DNA of 64,000 nt from Streptomyces sp. CB02923 (lineage in GTDB: Bacteria > Actinomycetota > Actinomycetes > Streptomycetales > Streptomycetaceae): positions 809,775-873,774 of the forward strand of contig NZ_LWKZ01000001.1 of NCBI RefSeq assembly GCF_001905005.1. The letters run 5' to 3'. Each line of letters opens with the position of its first letter. Within the stretch, counting starts at the first letter, position 1. Made by a program: the position numbers and the translations under genes. The notes under the pieces are model-generated. The model saw only the letters and a list, made by a program, of their open reading frames with translations. It was not told the origin of the DNA and ran no database searches. This document shows, in pieces, positions 1 to 9,011 of the stretch.

Positions 1-443
1 TGGAGCGCCTCGCCGACCTGCGGGTACGGGCCCGCCGGGCCGGTGTCGAGGGCCACCGGCAGTACAACCCCGGCTGGCACCTGGCCATCGACCTGCGCAA
101 CATGCTGCTGGTCAGCGAGTGCGTGGCCCGTGCGGCGCTGGAGCGCACGGAGTCCCGCGGCGGGCACACCCGCGACGACTACCCGGAGATGGACCGGCGC
201 TGGCGCCGGGTCAACCTGGTCTGCGAACTGGCCGAGGACGGCACGGAACTCCCCCCGCGGGACCCGGCCGTCGGCCAGATCCGCCTGACCCGCCGCGAGA
301 CCCCGCCCGTCCGGCCCGACCTCCTGGACCTCTTCGAACGGGACGAACTGGCGAAGTACCTGACGGACGCCGAACTGACGGCGGACACCGGACCGGCGGC
401 ACCCGTCACCGGAGCAGCGGACGACGAGGGGGCGGGCCGGTGA
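1..443 (+). CDS. sdhA: Succinate dehydrogenase/fumarate reductase flavoprotein subunit, C-terminal part
   Basis: This is the 3' part of a flavoprotein gene that begins before the window; the reading frame is open from the first bases to a TGA at 441-443. The visible residues (QYNPGWHLAIDLRN, then SECVARAALERTESRGGHTRDDYP) are the helical C-terminal region of SdhA/FrdA, where the Arg-rich ESRGGHTRDDYP segment is a family hallmark. The product oxidises succinate to fumarate with covalent FAD in the membrane-associated complex. Its stop overlaps the GTG start of the iron-sulfur subunit by four bases (GTGA), so the two are translationally coupled. The membrane anchor, if there is one, is not in view. 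Confidence 0.93.
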   Translation, partial: ERLADLRVRARRAGVEGHRQYNPGWHLAIDLRNMLLVSECVARAALERTESRGGHTRDDYPEMDRRWRRVNLVCELAEDGTELPPRDPAVGQIRLTRRETPPVRPDLLDLFERDELAKYLTDAELTADTGPAAPVTGAADDEGAGR

Positions 444-1222
444 GCGCGCAGTCCGACGCCTACAAGGCGCACTTCAGGATCTGGCGGGGCGACGCGGACG
501 GCGGCGGCCTGGCGGACTTCCGCGTGGAGGTCAACGAGGGCGAGGTGGTCCTCGACATCATCCACCGCCTCCAGGCCACCCAGGCCCCCGACCTCGCGGT
601 GCGCTGGAACTGCAAGGCGGGCAAGTGCGGCTCGTGCAGTGCGGAGATCAACGGCAGGCCCCGGCTGATGTGCATGACGCGGATGTCCGTCTTCGAGCGC
701 GAGGAGACGGTCACCGTCACCCCGATGCGGGCCTTCCCGGTCGTCCGCGACCTGGTCACGGACGTCTCCTTCAACTACGCCAAGGCCCGCGAGATCCCCA
801 GCTTCGTACCGCCGCCGGACCTGGAACCGGGCGCGTACCGGATGCGGCAGGAGGACGTCGGCCGCTCCCAGGAGTTCCGCAAGTGCATCGAGTGCTTCCT
901 GTGCCAGGACACCTGCCATGTCGTACGCGACCACGAGGAGAACAAGACCGCCTTCGCCGGGCCCCGCTTCCTCATGCGCGTCGCGGAACTCGACATGCAC
1001 CCCCTGGACGCCGCCTCCGAGACCGGCCTCGACCGCAAGCGCACCGCGCAGGAGGACCACGGCCTCGGCCACTGCAACATCACCAAGTGCTGCACCGAGG
1101 TCTGCCCCGAGCACATCCGCATCACGGACAACGCCCTGATCCCGTTGAAGGAACGCGCGGCCGACCGGAAGTACGACCCGCTGGTATGGCTGGGGAACAA
1201 GATCCGGAGGCGGAAGGAATGA
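440..1222 (+). CDS. sdhB: Succinate dehydrogenase/fumarate reductase iron-sulfur subunit
   Basis: The 260-residue protein passes electrons from the flavoprotein to the quinone pool. The N-terminal ferredoxin-like domain has the 2Fe-2S ligands Cys58, Cys63, Cys66 and Cys78 (CKAGKCGSC). The C-terminal domain carries two further cysteine clusters, CIECFLCQDTC from Cys149 and CNITKCCTEVC from Cys212, for the 4Fe-4S and 3Fe-4S centres. The GTG at 440 was chosen because it overlaps the upstream stop and gives the usual family length. The upstream extension in the same frame lies inside sdhA and is a shadow. Confidence 0.95.
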   Translation: MSAQSDAYKAHFRIWRGDADGGGLADFRVEVNEGEVVLDIIHRLQATQAPDLAVRWNCKAGKCGSCSAEINGRPRLMCMTRMSVFEREETVTVTPMRAFPVVRDLVTDVSFNYAKAREIPSFVPPPDLEPGAYRMRQEDVGRSQEFRKCIECFLCQDTCHVVRDHEENKTAFAGPRFLMRVAELDMHPLDAASETGLDRKRTAQEDHGLGHCNITKCCTEVCPEHIRITDNALIPLKERAADRKYDPLVWLGNKIRRRKE

Positions 1223-1427
1223 GCTGACGGGCGGTACCCGCGCGGCGCGTGGTGCGGGAGCCAACTCCCGTGTGCACAGGGGATGACGGGCCGCCGCCGG
1301 ACCGCTACCTTCATGGAACCCGGTAACCGGTGGCCCGCTCCGATGACGGGCTGTACAGACCGCTCCGCCGCCCTCCCCCCACCGGCTGGGCACCCGACCG
1401 GCTACCCGCGCACACGGGGGTACCGCC

Positions 1428-1964
1428 ATGGCCAATCCGTACGACCGTTCGCCGTCCTCTTCGCCCTCCCCCTCTCCTTCCCCCTCCGCCGTCGCTCGGC
1501 CGCCGTGGTTCCGCCGCGGCCGGGTCTGGGGGCTGCTCGCCCTGGGCTTCCTGTTCGGCGGCTGCACCGGGGCCCTGACCGCCGGTGGACAGGACGCACC
1601 GGAGCGTACGTCCGTGCAGGCCGCCGACCGGATCATGCCGAGGGCCACGGTGACGGTCACCGCGCCGCCCGCGAAGGCCGCCCCCGCACCCACCGTGACG
1701 GTGACGGCGACGGTGACGGCGACCGCGCGGGTGACGGTGACCGCCGCGCCGCCGCCGGCGGATGACGCGCCGTCCGGCGGCTCGGACGGGTCCGGCGACT
1801 CTGGCGGCTCCGGCGGCGGGGCGGCCTCCGGCGGATCGGCGGACGTCGAGTACGCCAACTGCGCGGCCGTGCGGGCAGCGGGCGCCGCTCCCATCCACGC
1901 GGGAGACCCCGGCTACAGCAGGCGCCTGGACCGGGACGGAGACGGCGTCGGCTGCGAGAGGTGA
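1428..1964 (+). CDS. Membrane-anchored Excalibur calcium-binding domain protein
   Basis: This 178-residue protein has a short Ser/Pro-rich N-terminus, one membrane segment at about residues 32-50 (WGLLALGFLFGG) with a Cys right after it, a Thr/Val repeat linker, a Gly/Ser linker and a C-terminal Excalibur domain. The domain shows the usual YANCAAVRAAG start and a DRDGDGVGCE calcium loop at the very end. Proteins of this design sit outside the membrane; the exact role is unknown. The Thr-Val-Thr repeats are encoded by repeated ACGGTGACG-type triplets, so their number may vary between strains. Confidence 0.88.
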   Translation: MANPYDRSPSSSPSPSPSPSAVARPPWFRRGRVWGLLALGFLFGGCTGALTAGGQDAPERTSVQAADRIMPRATVTVTAPPAKAAPAPTVTVTATVTATARVTVTAAPPPADDAPSGGSDGSGDSGGSGGGAASGGSADVEYANCAAVRAAGAAPIHAGDPGYSRRLDRDGDGVGCER

Positions 1965-1989
1965 CCGGCGGGCGGGGCGGGCCCCCGGG

Positions 1990-4848
1990 TCAGAACAGGC
2001 TCAGCAGGGCGTCCGCCGGGTCCGGCAGGGCGGTGTCGCCGTCCGGGAGGGGCAGTTCGAACCAGACGGTCTTGCCGCGGGGGGTACGGCGGCTGCCCCA
2101 GCCGGCGCTGAGGAGCCCGACGAGCTGGAGGCCGCGGCCCCCCTCGTCGGTGTCCCGGGCCCTCCTGCGGCGGGGCTGGGCCAGGTCCGCGTCCCAGACC
2201 TCGCACACCAGGGTGCGGTCCAGCAGCAGGCGCAGCCGGATCTCGCCGTGACCGTGCCGCAGCGCGTTGGTGACCAGTTCGCTGACGAGCAGCTCGGTGG
2301 TGTCGACCAGGACCTCCAGGCCCCAGTCCGTGAGCTGGTCGCGGGCCAGCTCACGGGCCCGGGAGACCGAGCGGGCCTCGGGGGCCAGGTTCCAGTCGCC
2401 GACGGAGTCCTTGGGCAGGCCGTGCACCCGGGCCATCAGCAGCGCGATGTCGTCCTCGCCGTGCCGGGTGTCCAGCGCGTTCAGCACGTGGTCGCAGACG
2501 TCCTCCAGCGGGCGCCCGGCCTCCGACAGGGCCGTCTGGAAGGCGCGCAGGCCCTCGTCGAGCGGGTGGTCGCGGGATTCGACCAGTCCGTCCGTGTAAA
2601 GGGCGAGCAGCGCGCCGTCGGGCAGTTCGACCTCGGTCTCCTCGAACGGCTCGCCGCCGACGCCCAGCGGCATACCCGGCGGTACGTCCAGCAGCAGGGC
2701 ATCCTCGCCCTCCTCGACCATGACGGGCGGCAGGTGCCCGGCGTTGGCGAAGGTGCAGCGCCGGGTGACCGGGTCGTACACGGCGTAGACGCAGGTGGCG
2801 AGGTAGACCTCGGAGAGGTCGGCGGTCCCGGAGCCGGAGCGCGGCGCTTCCGCCGTGCGCCCCGCCTGCGCGCCGGGGGCCGCGGACCGGCTGCGCGGGG
2901 CGCGCGCGGTCGTACGGGCGCCGCCGCCAGTCGCGCCGAGCCCGCGCGCGATCTCGTCGAGCGCGGAGAGCACCTCGGCCGGTTCCATGTCGAGCAGGGC
3001 CAGGGTCCGTACGGCCGTACGCAGTTCGCCCATCGCGACGGCGGCGCGCAGCCCGCGCCCCATCACGTCGCCGACGACGAGGGCGGTGCGGTGGCCGGGC
3101 AGCTCGATGACGTCGAACCAGTCGCCGCCGACCTCGGTGGCGGTGGTGCCCGGCAGGTAGCGGCACGCGATGTCCAGGCCGGCCGCCTCGGGGTCGCCCG
3201 GGGGCAGCAGGCTGCGCTGGAGGATCAGGGCGCGTTCGTGCTCCCTGCGGTACAGCCGGGCGTTGTCGATACAGACCGCGGCGCGCGCGGCCAGGTCCAC
3301 GGCGAGGGCGGTGTCCCGCTCCCCGAACGGCTCGCTGCCCTTAGTACGGGAGAACTGCACCAGCCCGACCACCGTGTCACGGGCGACCATCGGCACGGCG
3401 AGCGTGGAGTGCACCACGGCGCCCAGCTCGGCCCGCTCCTCGTTCTCCCGGCCCGGGATGATCTGCGCCTGCGCCGTGCGCAGCGCGCCCGCGCACGGGG
3501 AGTTGAACGGGTAGCGGTGGACGGCGCCGACCGCGACCGGGCCGTTCTCGCCCTCGGGCACGCCGCAGGTCATGGTGGCCAGCGGCGCGTCCGACACGGC
3601 GCTGGAGAAGGCGACCCGGCGCAGCTCGGCGCTGCCGTCGGCCATCCCCGGCGGAGCCTCGTCACCGGCCAGCAGGCCTTGGTAGAGGTCCACGGAGGCC
3701 AGGTCGCAGAACTGCGGTACGGCCACGTCGAGCAGCGTACGGGCGGTGGTCTCCAGGTCGAGGGAGTTGCCGATGCGGGCACCGGCCTCGTTGAGCAGCG
3801 CCAGGTTGCGGCGGGCGCTGGCGGCTTCCCGTTCGGCCCGGCGGCGGCCCGTGACGTCGGCGGCCAGCGCGGCGACCCCGATGGGGCGGCCGCTGGCGCC
3901 GTGCAGGCGGTACAGGGACACGGACCAGCGGCGGCGGTCGGCGTCCCCGGGCGGGGCGGGAGGGGACGCCGTACCGGAGGGGGGCATACCGGAGGGGGCC
4001 GAGGGAGGCGCCGTGCCGGAAGGGGCTGAGGACGCGGGAGCCGTGGGGGCCGGGATGGCCGCGGACGGCGCCTGCGCGGGCGCGGGGACCGTACCGACGA
4101 GCTGCATTTCCGCGACCGGCTCGCCGGACTCCAGCACCCGCCGCAGCGCCCCCTGCAGCCGCTCGGCCTCGGACCGCGGCAGGAAGTCGTGCGGCCCGCC
4201 ACCTCGGTACTTGGCCGCGGGGCCGCCGAAAACGGTCGCGAAGCGCTCGTTGACGCGCCGGATCCGCAGGTCCGTACCGAAGAGCAGGAAACCCATGGGA
4301 GATTGTCCGAAAACGGCCTGAGAGGCGGCGAGGTCGGTCTCGATGCCGCGCAGCGCGCGGACGTCGACGACGAGACAGACCGCGGCCCGCTCGCCGTCCG
4401 CCGTCTCGGACGGCATCACATAGATCTCCGCGAGCCGGCTCCCCCCGGCGTCCGGCGCACCGTCGCGCTCCGTCTCCCGGGTGCGGTACGGGACCAGGCC
4501 GGTCCACTCGCGGCCGTCCAGGATCTTCGACACCGTGCGGTGGGCCCGTTCGTGCAGCTCGTCCGGAACGAAGGCGGCCACCGGGTCCTTGCCCACCGCG
4601 TCGGCGGCGGGGATGCCGAGCATCTCGGCGGCGCGCTCGCTCCACCGGTCGATGCGTCCGTCGGGGCCGAGGGAGAAGGACGCGACGCGGATGTAGTCAT
4701 AGATGGAGCCGGGTGGGCTGCTCTGCCATATCGGCGGGCCTTCCGGGCCGTCCGGCCCCGACGGCCGCTCCGGATTGGCCGGACCGTCCGTACCACCCGG
4801 CCCGGCCGGCTGCGCGGGTCCTGCCCCGCCAGATGACTTCTCGCTCAC
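1990..4848 (-). CDS. PAS-PAS-GAF SpoIIE-type phosphatase with C-terminal RsbW-like kinase domain
   Basis: The 952-residue signalling protein has, in order, a Pro/Gly-rich N-terminus, a PAS domain (about 55-175), a second PAS-like domain (about 200-270), a Pro/Ala-rich linker, another PAS-like tail, a GAF domain (about 370-540), a PP2C/SpoIIE phosphatase (about 560-770, with GGDWFDV and GDVMGRG) and an RsbW-like HATPase (about 800-940, with ELVTNALRHG and DEGGRGLQLV). Such proteins control anti-anti-sigma factors by dephosphorylation and phosphorylation; the partners cannot be told from here. The GTG at 4848 was chosen because a GGAGGGG site lies about nine bases upstream; the longer open frame lacks homology-like sequence. 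Confidence 0.9.
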   Translation of the reverse strand: MSEKSSGGAGPAQPAGPGGTDGPANPERPSGPDGPEGPPIWQSSPPGSIYDYIRVASFSLGPDGRIDRWSERAAEMLGIPAADAVGKDPVAAFVPDELHERAHRTVSKILDGREWTGLVPYRTRETERDGAPDAGGSRLAEIYVMPSETADGERAAVCLVVDVRALRGIETDLAASQAVFGQSPMGFLLFGTDLRIRRVNERFATVFGGPAAKYRGGGPHDFLPRSEAERLQGALRRVLESGEPVAEMQLVGTVPAPAQAPSAAIPAPTAPASSAPSGTAPPSAPSGMPPSGTASPPAPPGDADRRRWSVSLYRLHGASGRPIGVAALAADVTGRRRAEREAASARRNLALLNEAGARIGNSLDLETTARTLLDVAVPQFCDLASVDLYQGLLAGDEAPPGMADGSAELRRVAFSSAVSDAPLATMTCGVPEGENGPVAVGAVHRYPFNSPCAGALRTAQAQIIPGRENEERAELGAVVHSTLAVPMVARDTVVGLVQFSRTKGSEPFGERDTALAVDLAARAAVCIDNARLYRREHERALILQRSLLPPGDPEAAGLDIACRYLPGTTATEVGGDWFDVIELPGHRTALVVGDVMGRGLRAAVAMGELRTAVRTLALLDMEPAEVLSALDEIARGLGATGGGARTTARAPRSRSAAPGAQAGRTAEAPRSGSGTADLSEVYLATCVYAVYDPVTRRCTFANAGHLPPVMVEEGEDALLLDVPPGMPLGVGGEPFEETEVELPDGALLALYTDGLVESRDHPLDEGLRAFQTALSEAGRPLEDVCDHVLNALDTRHGEDDIALLMARVHGLPKDSVGDWNLAPEARSVSRARELARDQLTDWGLEVLVDTTELLVSELVTNALRHGHGEIRLRLLLDRTLVCEVWDADLAQPRRRRARDTDEGGRGLQLVGLLSAGWGSRRTPRGKTVWFELPLPDGDTALPDPADALLSLF

Positions 4849-5009
4849 GAGCCCCGTCCCCTCCAGCTCATCGTGCCCGGACCGGACGAGCCGAGTATCC
4901 AGCACCGCGGCTATCCGGAACACGGTCTTCACGATCACAGCACAGTCTCGATCGCAGGCCGTCCACAGAATGTCAATGAAACGGCAACGATCAGGCCGCC
5001 ACCAGACTC

Positions 5010-5459
5010 CTAACCCGCCACAGACAGCTCGAACCACACTGTTTTACCTGTCCTGCCGTGCCGGGTGCCCCAGCACCTCGACGTGCACGCCACCAGCTGC
5101 AGCCCCCGGCCCCCCTCGTCCTCGGGACTCGCGGTGCGCTCCCGAGGCGGATCGGGCAGCGGATCGGACACCTCGACGAGCAGATCACCCCCGCTCTTGA
5201 GGACCATACGCACGCCGATGGGCCCGCTGGCATAGCGCAGCGAATTGGTCACCAGCTCGCTGACGAGCAGAACGGCCAGGTCGACGGCGGTGTCCAGCCC
5301 CCAGTCCTGGAGCGTCTCGCGGACCGCGGCGCGGGCGGTACGGGCGGACCCGGGCTCGGCCGGAAGGCTCCATTCGGCGATGGGGGAGCCGGGGATCATG
5401 CCGCGCCGGGGTGCGCAGGGGGCGGATTCGGGGACCCCTGCCGCTGCACTGTCGCTCAC
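5010..5459 (-). CDS. Stand-alone RsbW-like ATP-binding regulatory kinase
   Basis: This 149-residue protein is a single GHKL ATPase domain of the anti-sigma/serine kinase type. The N-box ELVTNSLRYA and the G-box DEGGRGLQLV are visible, and a KTVWFELSV ending closely matches the C-terminus of the large phosphatase just downstream. That neighbour is transcribed in the same direction 161 bases on, which suggests a shared ancestor and perhaps a shared pathway. The GTG at 5459 has a GGGAAG site about nine bases upstream; another GTG at 5525 and an ATG at 5399 are possible. Target sigma or anti-anti-sigma factors are unknown. Confidence 0.8.
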   Translation of the reverse strand: MSDSAAAGVPESAPCAPRRGMIPGSPIAEWSLPAEPGSARTARAAVRETLQDWGLDTAVDLAVLLVSELVTNSLRYASGPIGVRMVLKSGGDLLVEVSDPLPDPPRERTASPEDEGGRGLQLVACTSRCWGTRHGRTGKTVWFELSVAG

Positions 5460-5779
5460 GCCGATCACTTCCCAGCCCGATGCGAACGCCCTCCGGATTG
5501 TCCATGTTGAAGGGGTAAACAGCACATACCCGGTATCAGCGCATCAATATCGCCCTCAATGGCGCACTGTGGCACAAACGGCGTACTGGGACGGGCGGTA
5601 TCACGGCGCGTACGCCGCGTGAGCCGCGCGGGCACTCCGGCGCGCCGCCACCGCGGCGGCAGCCCCGTACGGGGGACTCCCCCGATCCGATGATCGGCCC
5701 GTACGGGGGAAGGGTGAGGTGACAAGATGACCGGCCTGCCGGGCCCGGCAGGTCAGGCAGGTCAGGCAGGTCAGGCAGG
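5460..5779. other. Intergenic region with 9-bp tandem repeat
   Basis: This 320-base gap separates the start of the RsbW-like kinase gene from the end of the Nudix gene. I find no convincing gene in it. A promoter for the kinase is expected next to 5460-5560, where the G+C content drops. The distal end holds the tandem repeat described separately. Confidence 0.5.

Positions 5780-5785
<6 letters not shown>
5747..5785. repeat. Four-copy 9-bp tandem repeat (GGTCAGGCA)
   Basis: The unit GGTCAGGCA is repeated four times head to tail without mismatches. The last copy runs into the stop codon of the Nudix gene (TCA at 5780-5782 on this strand), so the array lies in the 3' untranslated region of that gene. 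Slippage should make copy number variable. No function is evident. Confidence 0.9.
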
Positions 5786-6193
<408 letters not shown>

Positions 6194-6231
6194 GCGCCGC
6201 AGCCTACGTCCCGCGCTGCCGCGCCTCCCTC

Positions 6232-6411
6232 TCAGGTGGCGGCGTGCCCCACCCGCTCCACGACATAGAGCCGCCCGTGCCTGCGGGTGTCGAGCCGGTC
6301 GGCCACCTGCTCCGCTTCCGCGCGCGTGGCGTAGCGGCCGACGCGATAACGGTTGCCGCCCTCGTCCTGACGAATGACGAGCCAGGGCAGCACCGCGCCA
6401 CTGTCGGTCAT
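6232..6411 (-). CDS. Small SPOR-like protein (59 residues)
   Basis: A 59-residue reading frame starts at an ATG (MTDSGAVLPWLVIRQDEGG) preceded by a strong GGAGGGG ribosome site and ends in VVERVGHAAT. The pattern RYRVGRYATRAEAEQVADRL followed by RLYVVERVG resembles the single fold of a SPOR domain, which binds denuded glycan strands of peptidoglycan. There is no signal peptide or membrane segment, so a cell-wall role is not certain. Similar very short proteins are common in Streptomyces. It is followed closely by the Nudix gene. Confidence 0.75.
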   Translation of the reverse strand: MTDSGAVLPWLVIRQDEGGNRYRVGRYATRAEAEQVADRLDTRRHGRLYVVERVGHAAT

Positions 6412-6567
6412 TGCGCCCCTCCGTCCGCCGTCCAGCGCGCCGTCGCGCGCCCCTCCTGTACTGATGCCGAAACCGCATTCCGCATATGCCCGAGCCTACG
6501 CCCGACCTTCACGCACCGGATACGGCTTTGCACAAAGAGATACCGAACCGGCCATCGCACAATGCAC

Positions 6568-6600
6568 GAAGGGCGCGCGGTCATGCCCGCGCGCCCTTCG
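6568..6600 (-). terminator. Hairpin terminator candidate downstream of the permease gene
   Basis: Perfect 12-base arms GAAGGGCGCGCG and CGCGCGCCCTTC enclose an eight-base loop. The hairpin lies between the permease stop and the SPOR-like gene, both on this strand. There is no clear T-run, as is usual in Streptomyces. Confidence 0.65.
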
Positions 6601-6636
6601 CGGACGCCCCCACGGACGCGCCGGGCGCGAATACGG

Positions 6637-6677
6637 ACGGGCGCCTCCGGTGGCTCCTGCCACCGACGGCGCCCGTC
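6637..6677 (-). terminator. Second hairpin just after the permease stop
   Basis: Arms GACGGGCGCC and GGCGCCCGTC pair perfectly, and the interior TCCGGTGGC/GCCACCGA can pair further. It lies 21 bases beyond the permease stop codon, so it is probably the primary terminator with the 6568-6600 hairpin as a back-up. Confidence 0.65.
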
Positions 6678-6697
6678 GCGTTCTGCCCGAAGAAGCG

Positions 6698-8392
6698 TTA
6701 AACCTTGCCCGCCTCGCGCGCCGCGCCGGACGTGCCGCCGGCCGCGGACCGCTCCTCGGCCGCCTCGGCCTCGGCCGCCGCCAGCGACTCCGCCTCGGCC
6801 TCGATCAGCGACGGGTTGCGCCAGGAACTGCGCACACCCCATACGTAGAAGACCAGGCCGATCACGGCCACGACGAGGATGTCCCAGCCCTCCGGCAGGT
6901 ACCCCTTGCCGCCGAAGTCCTCGCCGCCCATGTACGAGACGCACGCCATGACCAGCAGGTACGCCACCATCCAGGCGCCCGCCTTCAGGTGCGGCTTCAG
7001 CTCGGCCCAGGGCTTGCGCAGCTCGTACCAGGCCCAGACCGGCAGGCCGACCGCCATGATCAGGATGACCTTGCCGGTGAGCGGCCAGCGGCCCCAGTAC
7101 AGGACGAGCGAGCCGAAGACCATCGCGACCGGCGCGATGAACGGCATCACGCGCAGCTTCACCGGGCGCTTGAGGTCGGGTGCGAGGCGGCGCAGCGACA
7201 TCACCGCGACCGGCCCGGTGATGTACGAGATCACGGTCGCCACCGAGACGATCTCGGCGAGCGAGCCCCAGCCGCGGAAGACCGCGAGGAACAGGAAGGC
7301 GATGAAGAGGTTGAGGACCAGCGCCGGGCGCGGCACACCGGTCTTCTTGTCGACCCGGCCGAAGATCTTCGGCAGGTGGCCGTTCTCCTGCACGCCGTGG
7401 ATCATGCGCGAGGTGGTCGCGGCGTAGATCATGCCGGTGCCGGACGGGGAGACGAAGGCGTCCGCGTACAGCAGCATCGCCAGCCAGTTCAGGCCCCAGG
7501 CGATGGCGAGGTCGGCGAGCGGCGAGTTGTAGCCGAGGTGGGCCCAGCCGCCGGCGGACTCCAGCTTGCCGCCGGGGACGGCCATCAGGAAGGCGACCTG
7601 GAGCGCGACGTAGATGACGAGCGCGATCAGGATCGAGTAGATGACGGCCTTGGGGAGCGACTTGCCCGGGTTACGGGCCTCGCCGGCCATGTTCAGCGGC
7701 GACTGGAAACCGTTGTAGGCCCAGACGATGCCGGAGACGGCGACGGCGGTGAAGACCGCGCTCCAGCCGTTCGGCGTGAAACCGCCGTGGTCCTTGATGT
7801 TGCTGGTGTCGAAGTGCGCCATGATCAGGGCGCTCGCCGTCAGGATCGGGACGACGACCTTGAAGACCGTGATCGCGGTGTTGGTCTTCGCGAAGAGCGA
7901 GATCGCGAACCAGTTCAGGAAGAAGTAGAAGATCAGCAGGAGGCTGGCCAGGGCGACGCCGCTGCCGGTCAGCTCCTTGCCGTCATAGAGCCCCTTGGTC
8001 CACTCGAAGTTCCAGGAGCTCATGTACTGGACGGAGGCGGTGGCCTCCCCGGGTATGACGGAGACGATCGCGATCCAGTTGGCCCAGGCGGCGAGGTAGC
8101 CGGCGAGCGAGCCGTGCGAGTACTGGCCGTAGCGGACCATGCCGCCCGCCTTGGGGAACATCGAGCCGAGCTCGGTGTAGGTCAGGGCGATCGTGAGCGC
8201 GACGACCGCGCCGATGACCCAGGCGAGGATGGCGGCGGGACCGGCGATGGCGGCGGCCCGCTCGGCCCCGAAGAGCCAGCCGGAGCCGATGATCGACCCA
8301 AGACCCGTGGCGGTCAGGGCAATGGTCCCGAGGGACCGTCGGTAATTCGAGTGGGAGCCCTGCTCCGCGCTCTGGGTCTGCGTCGTGCTCAA
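6698..8392 (-). CDS. APC-superfamily amino-acid permease
   Basis: The 564-residue protein is a 12-helix transporter of the amino acid-polyamine-organocation family. The first helix has the family hallmark TGLGSIIGSGWLFG (unwound GSIIGSG segment), followed by AAWANWIAI and later FVSPSGTGMIYAATTSRM, as in the transporters related to aspartate:proton or YbeC-like carriers. The C-terminus is a Glu/Ala-rich cytoplasmic tail. The TTG at 8392 gives MSTTQTQSAEQ and has an AGGAG site ten bases upstream; a longer GTG start at 8473 is less likely. The gene stands alone between two terminators and a 619-base leader region. The substrate is not identifiable. Confidence 0.88.
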   Translation of the reverse strand: MSTTQTQSAEQGSHSNYRRSLGTIALTATGLGSIIGSGWLFGAERAAAIAGPAAILAWVIGAVVALTIALTYTELGSMFPKAGGMVRYGQYSHGSLAGYLAAWANWIAIVSVIPGEATASVQYMSSWNFEWTKGLYDGKELTGSGVALASLLLIFYFFLNWFAISLFAKTNTAITVFKVVVPILTASALIMAHFDTSNIKDHGGFTPNGWSAVFTAVAVSGIVWAYNGFQSPLNMAGEARNPGKSLPKAVIYSILIALVIYVALQVAFLMAVPGGKLESAGGWAHLGYNSPLADLAIAWGLNWLAMLLYADAFVSPSGTGMIYAATTSRMIHGVQENGHLPKIFGRVDKKTGVPRPALVLNLFIAFLFLAVFRGWGSLAEIVSVATVISYITGPVAVMSLRRLAPDLKRPVKLRVMPFIAPVAMVFGSLVLYWGRWPLTGKVILIMAVGLPVWAWYELRKPWAELKPHLKAGAWMVAYLLVMACVSYMGGEDFGGKGYLPEGWDILVVAVIGLVFYVWGVRSSWRNPSLIEAEAESLAAAEAEAAEERSAAGGTSGAAREAGKV

Positions 8393-9011
8393 CGTGCTTG
8401 GTCTCCTGATCTTCCCCCGTGCCGTGCACAAACTTCGCCATCGTAAGAGCGAATTGGAAGATCGGATTCCCAAGCGGGGTCAAAACTCGGGTCTGGCTGA
8501 AGGTGTGTGAGGTTTCCAACACGCCAATTGGCCACCCAAATACCGACATACACGCACTTAAGGGGTGGCTACTGGCGGGTTACGCGTCAGTACACAACGT
8601 GCGATCTTGGTGAGAGCACCAAGGAAATTGGTAGGTGGGGACGGGTTTCGGCCAACGCGGGAAGGGGAAAAGGGACAGATCGAGCGGCAGGACAGACGCG
8701 AGGGCACGACGCCGGGGCGCAGCCGCCGCCCCCGCTCCAGCGGCGACGCCTCAGATACGCAGCTACGCGGCCCCGGAGCCGACCACCGGATATCGGCAAT
8801 CGGCAATCGATGACCGGCAACCGGCCCGATGTGAAGCTCGGATACCGTGCCGCCCCCGTGCGCGGCCCCGCACCCGTGCGCGCCTGCGCACTCAGCCTTG
8901 CTCCGGTGCGCGGACTGATACCGACGGACTGCTGCCGTGCGCGGACTGACACCGACGGCCAGCCCCCGTGCGCGGACTGATACCGACGGCCAGCAACCAG
9001 CGGCCAGCGGC
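8393..9011. other. Long intergenic region with promoter-like palindromes
   Basis: No convincing gene lies in these 619 bases. The part nearest the permease is A+T-richer and contains the perfect palindrome GCCAATTGGC at 8523-8532 and a perfect hairpin CTTGGTG-AGAG-CACCAAG at 8606-8623; both are candidate regulator sites for the permease. The distal part holds an imperfect tandem repeat (8903-8993). Confidence 0.5.
8903..8993. repeat. Three-copy 32-bp-period repeat downstream of the GntR gene
   Basis: The core GTGCGCGGACTGATACCGAC occurs at about 8905, 8937 and 8969, a period of 32 bases, with single changes (TGATACC or TGACACC). Further half-copies (GTGCGCGGCC, GTGCGCGCCT) precede it. It lies just downstream of the GntR stop codon and has no gene in it. 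The spacers are too short for a CRISPR array. Confidence 0.8.

Noticed and set aside
8903..8993. Possible CRISPR array
   Set aside because: Only three units, spacers of about 12 bases that are themselves similar, and no cas genes.
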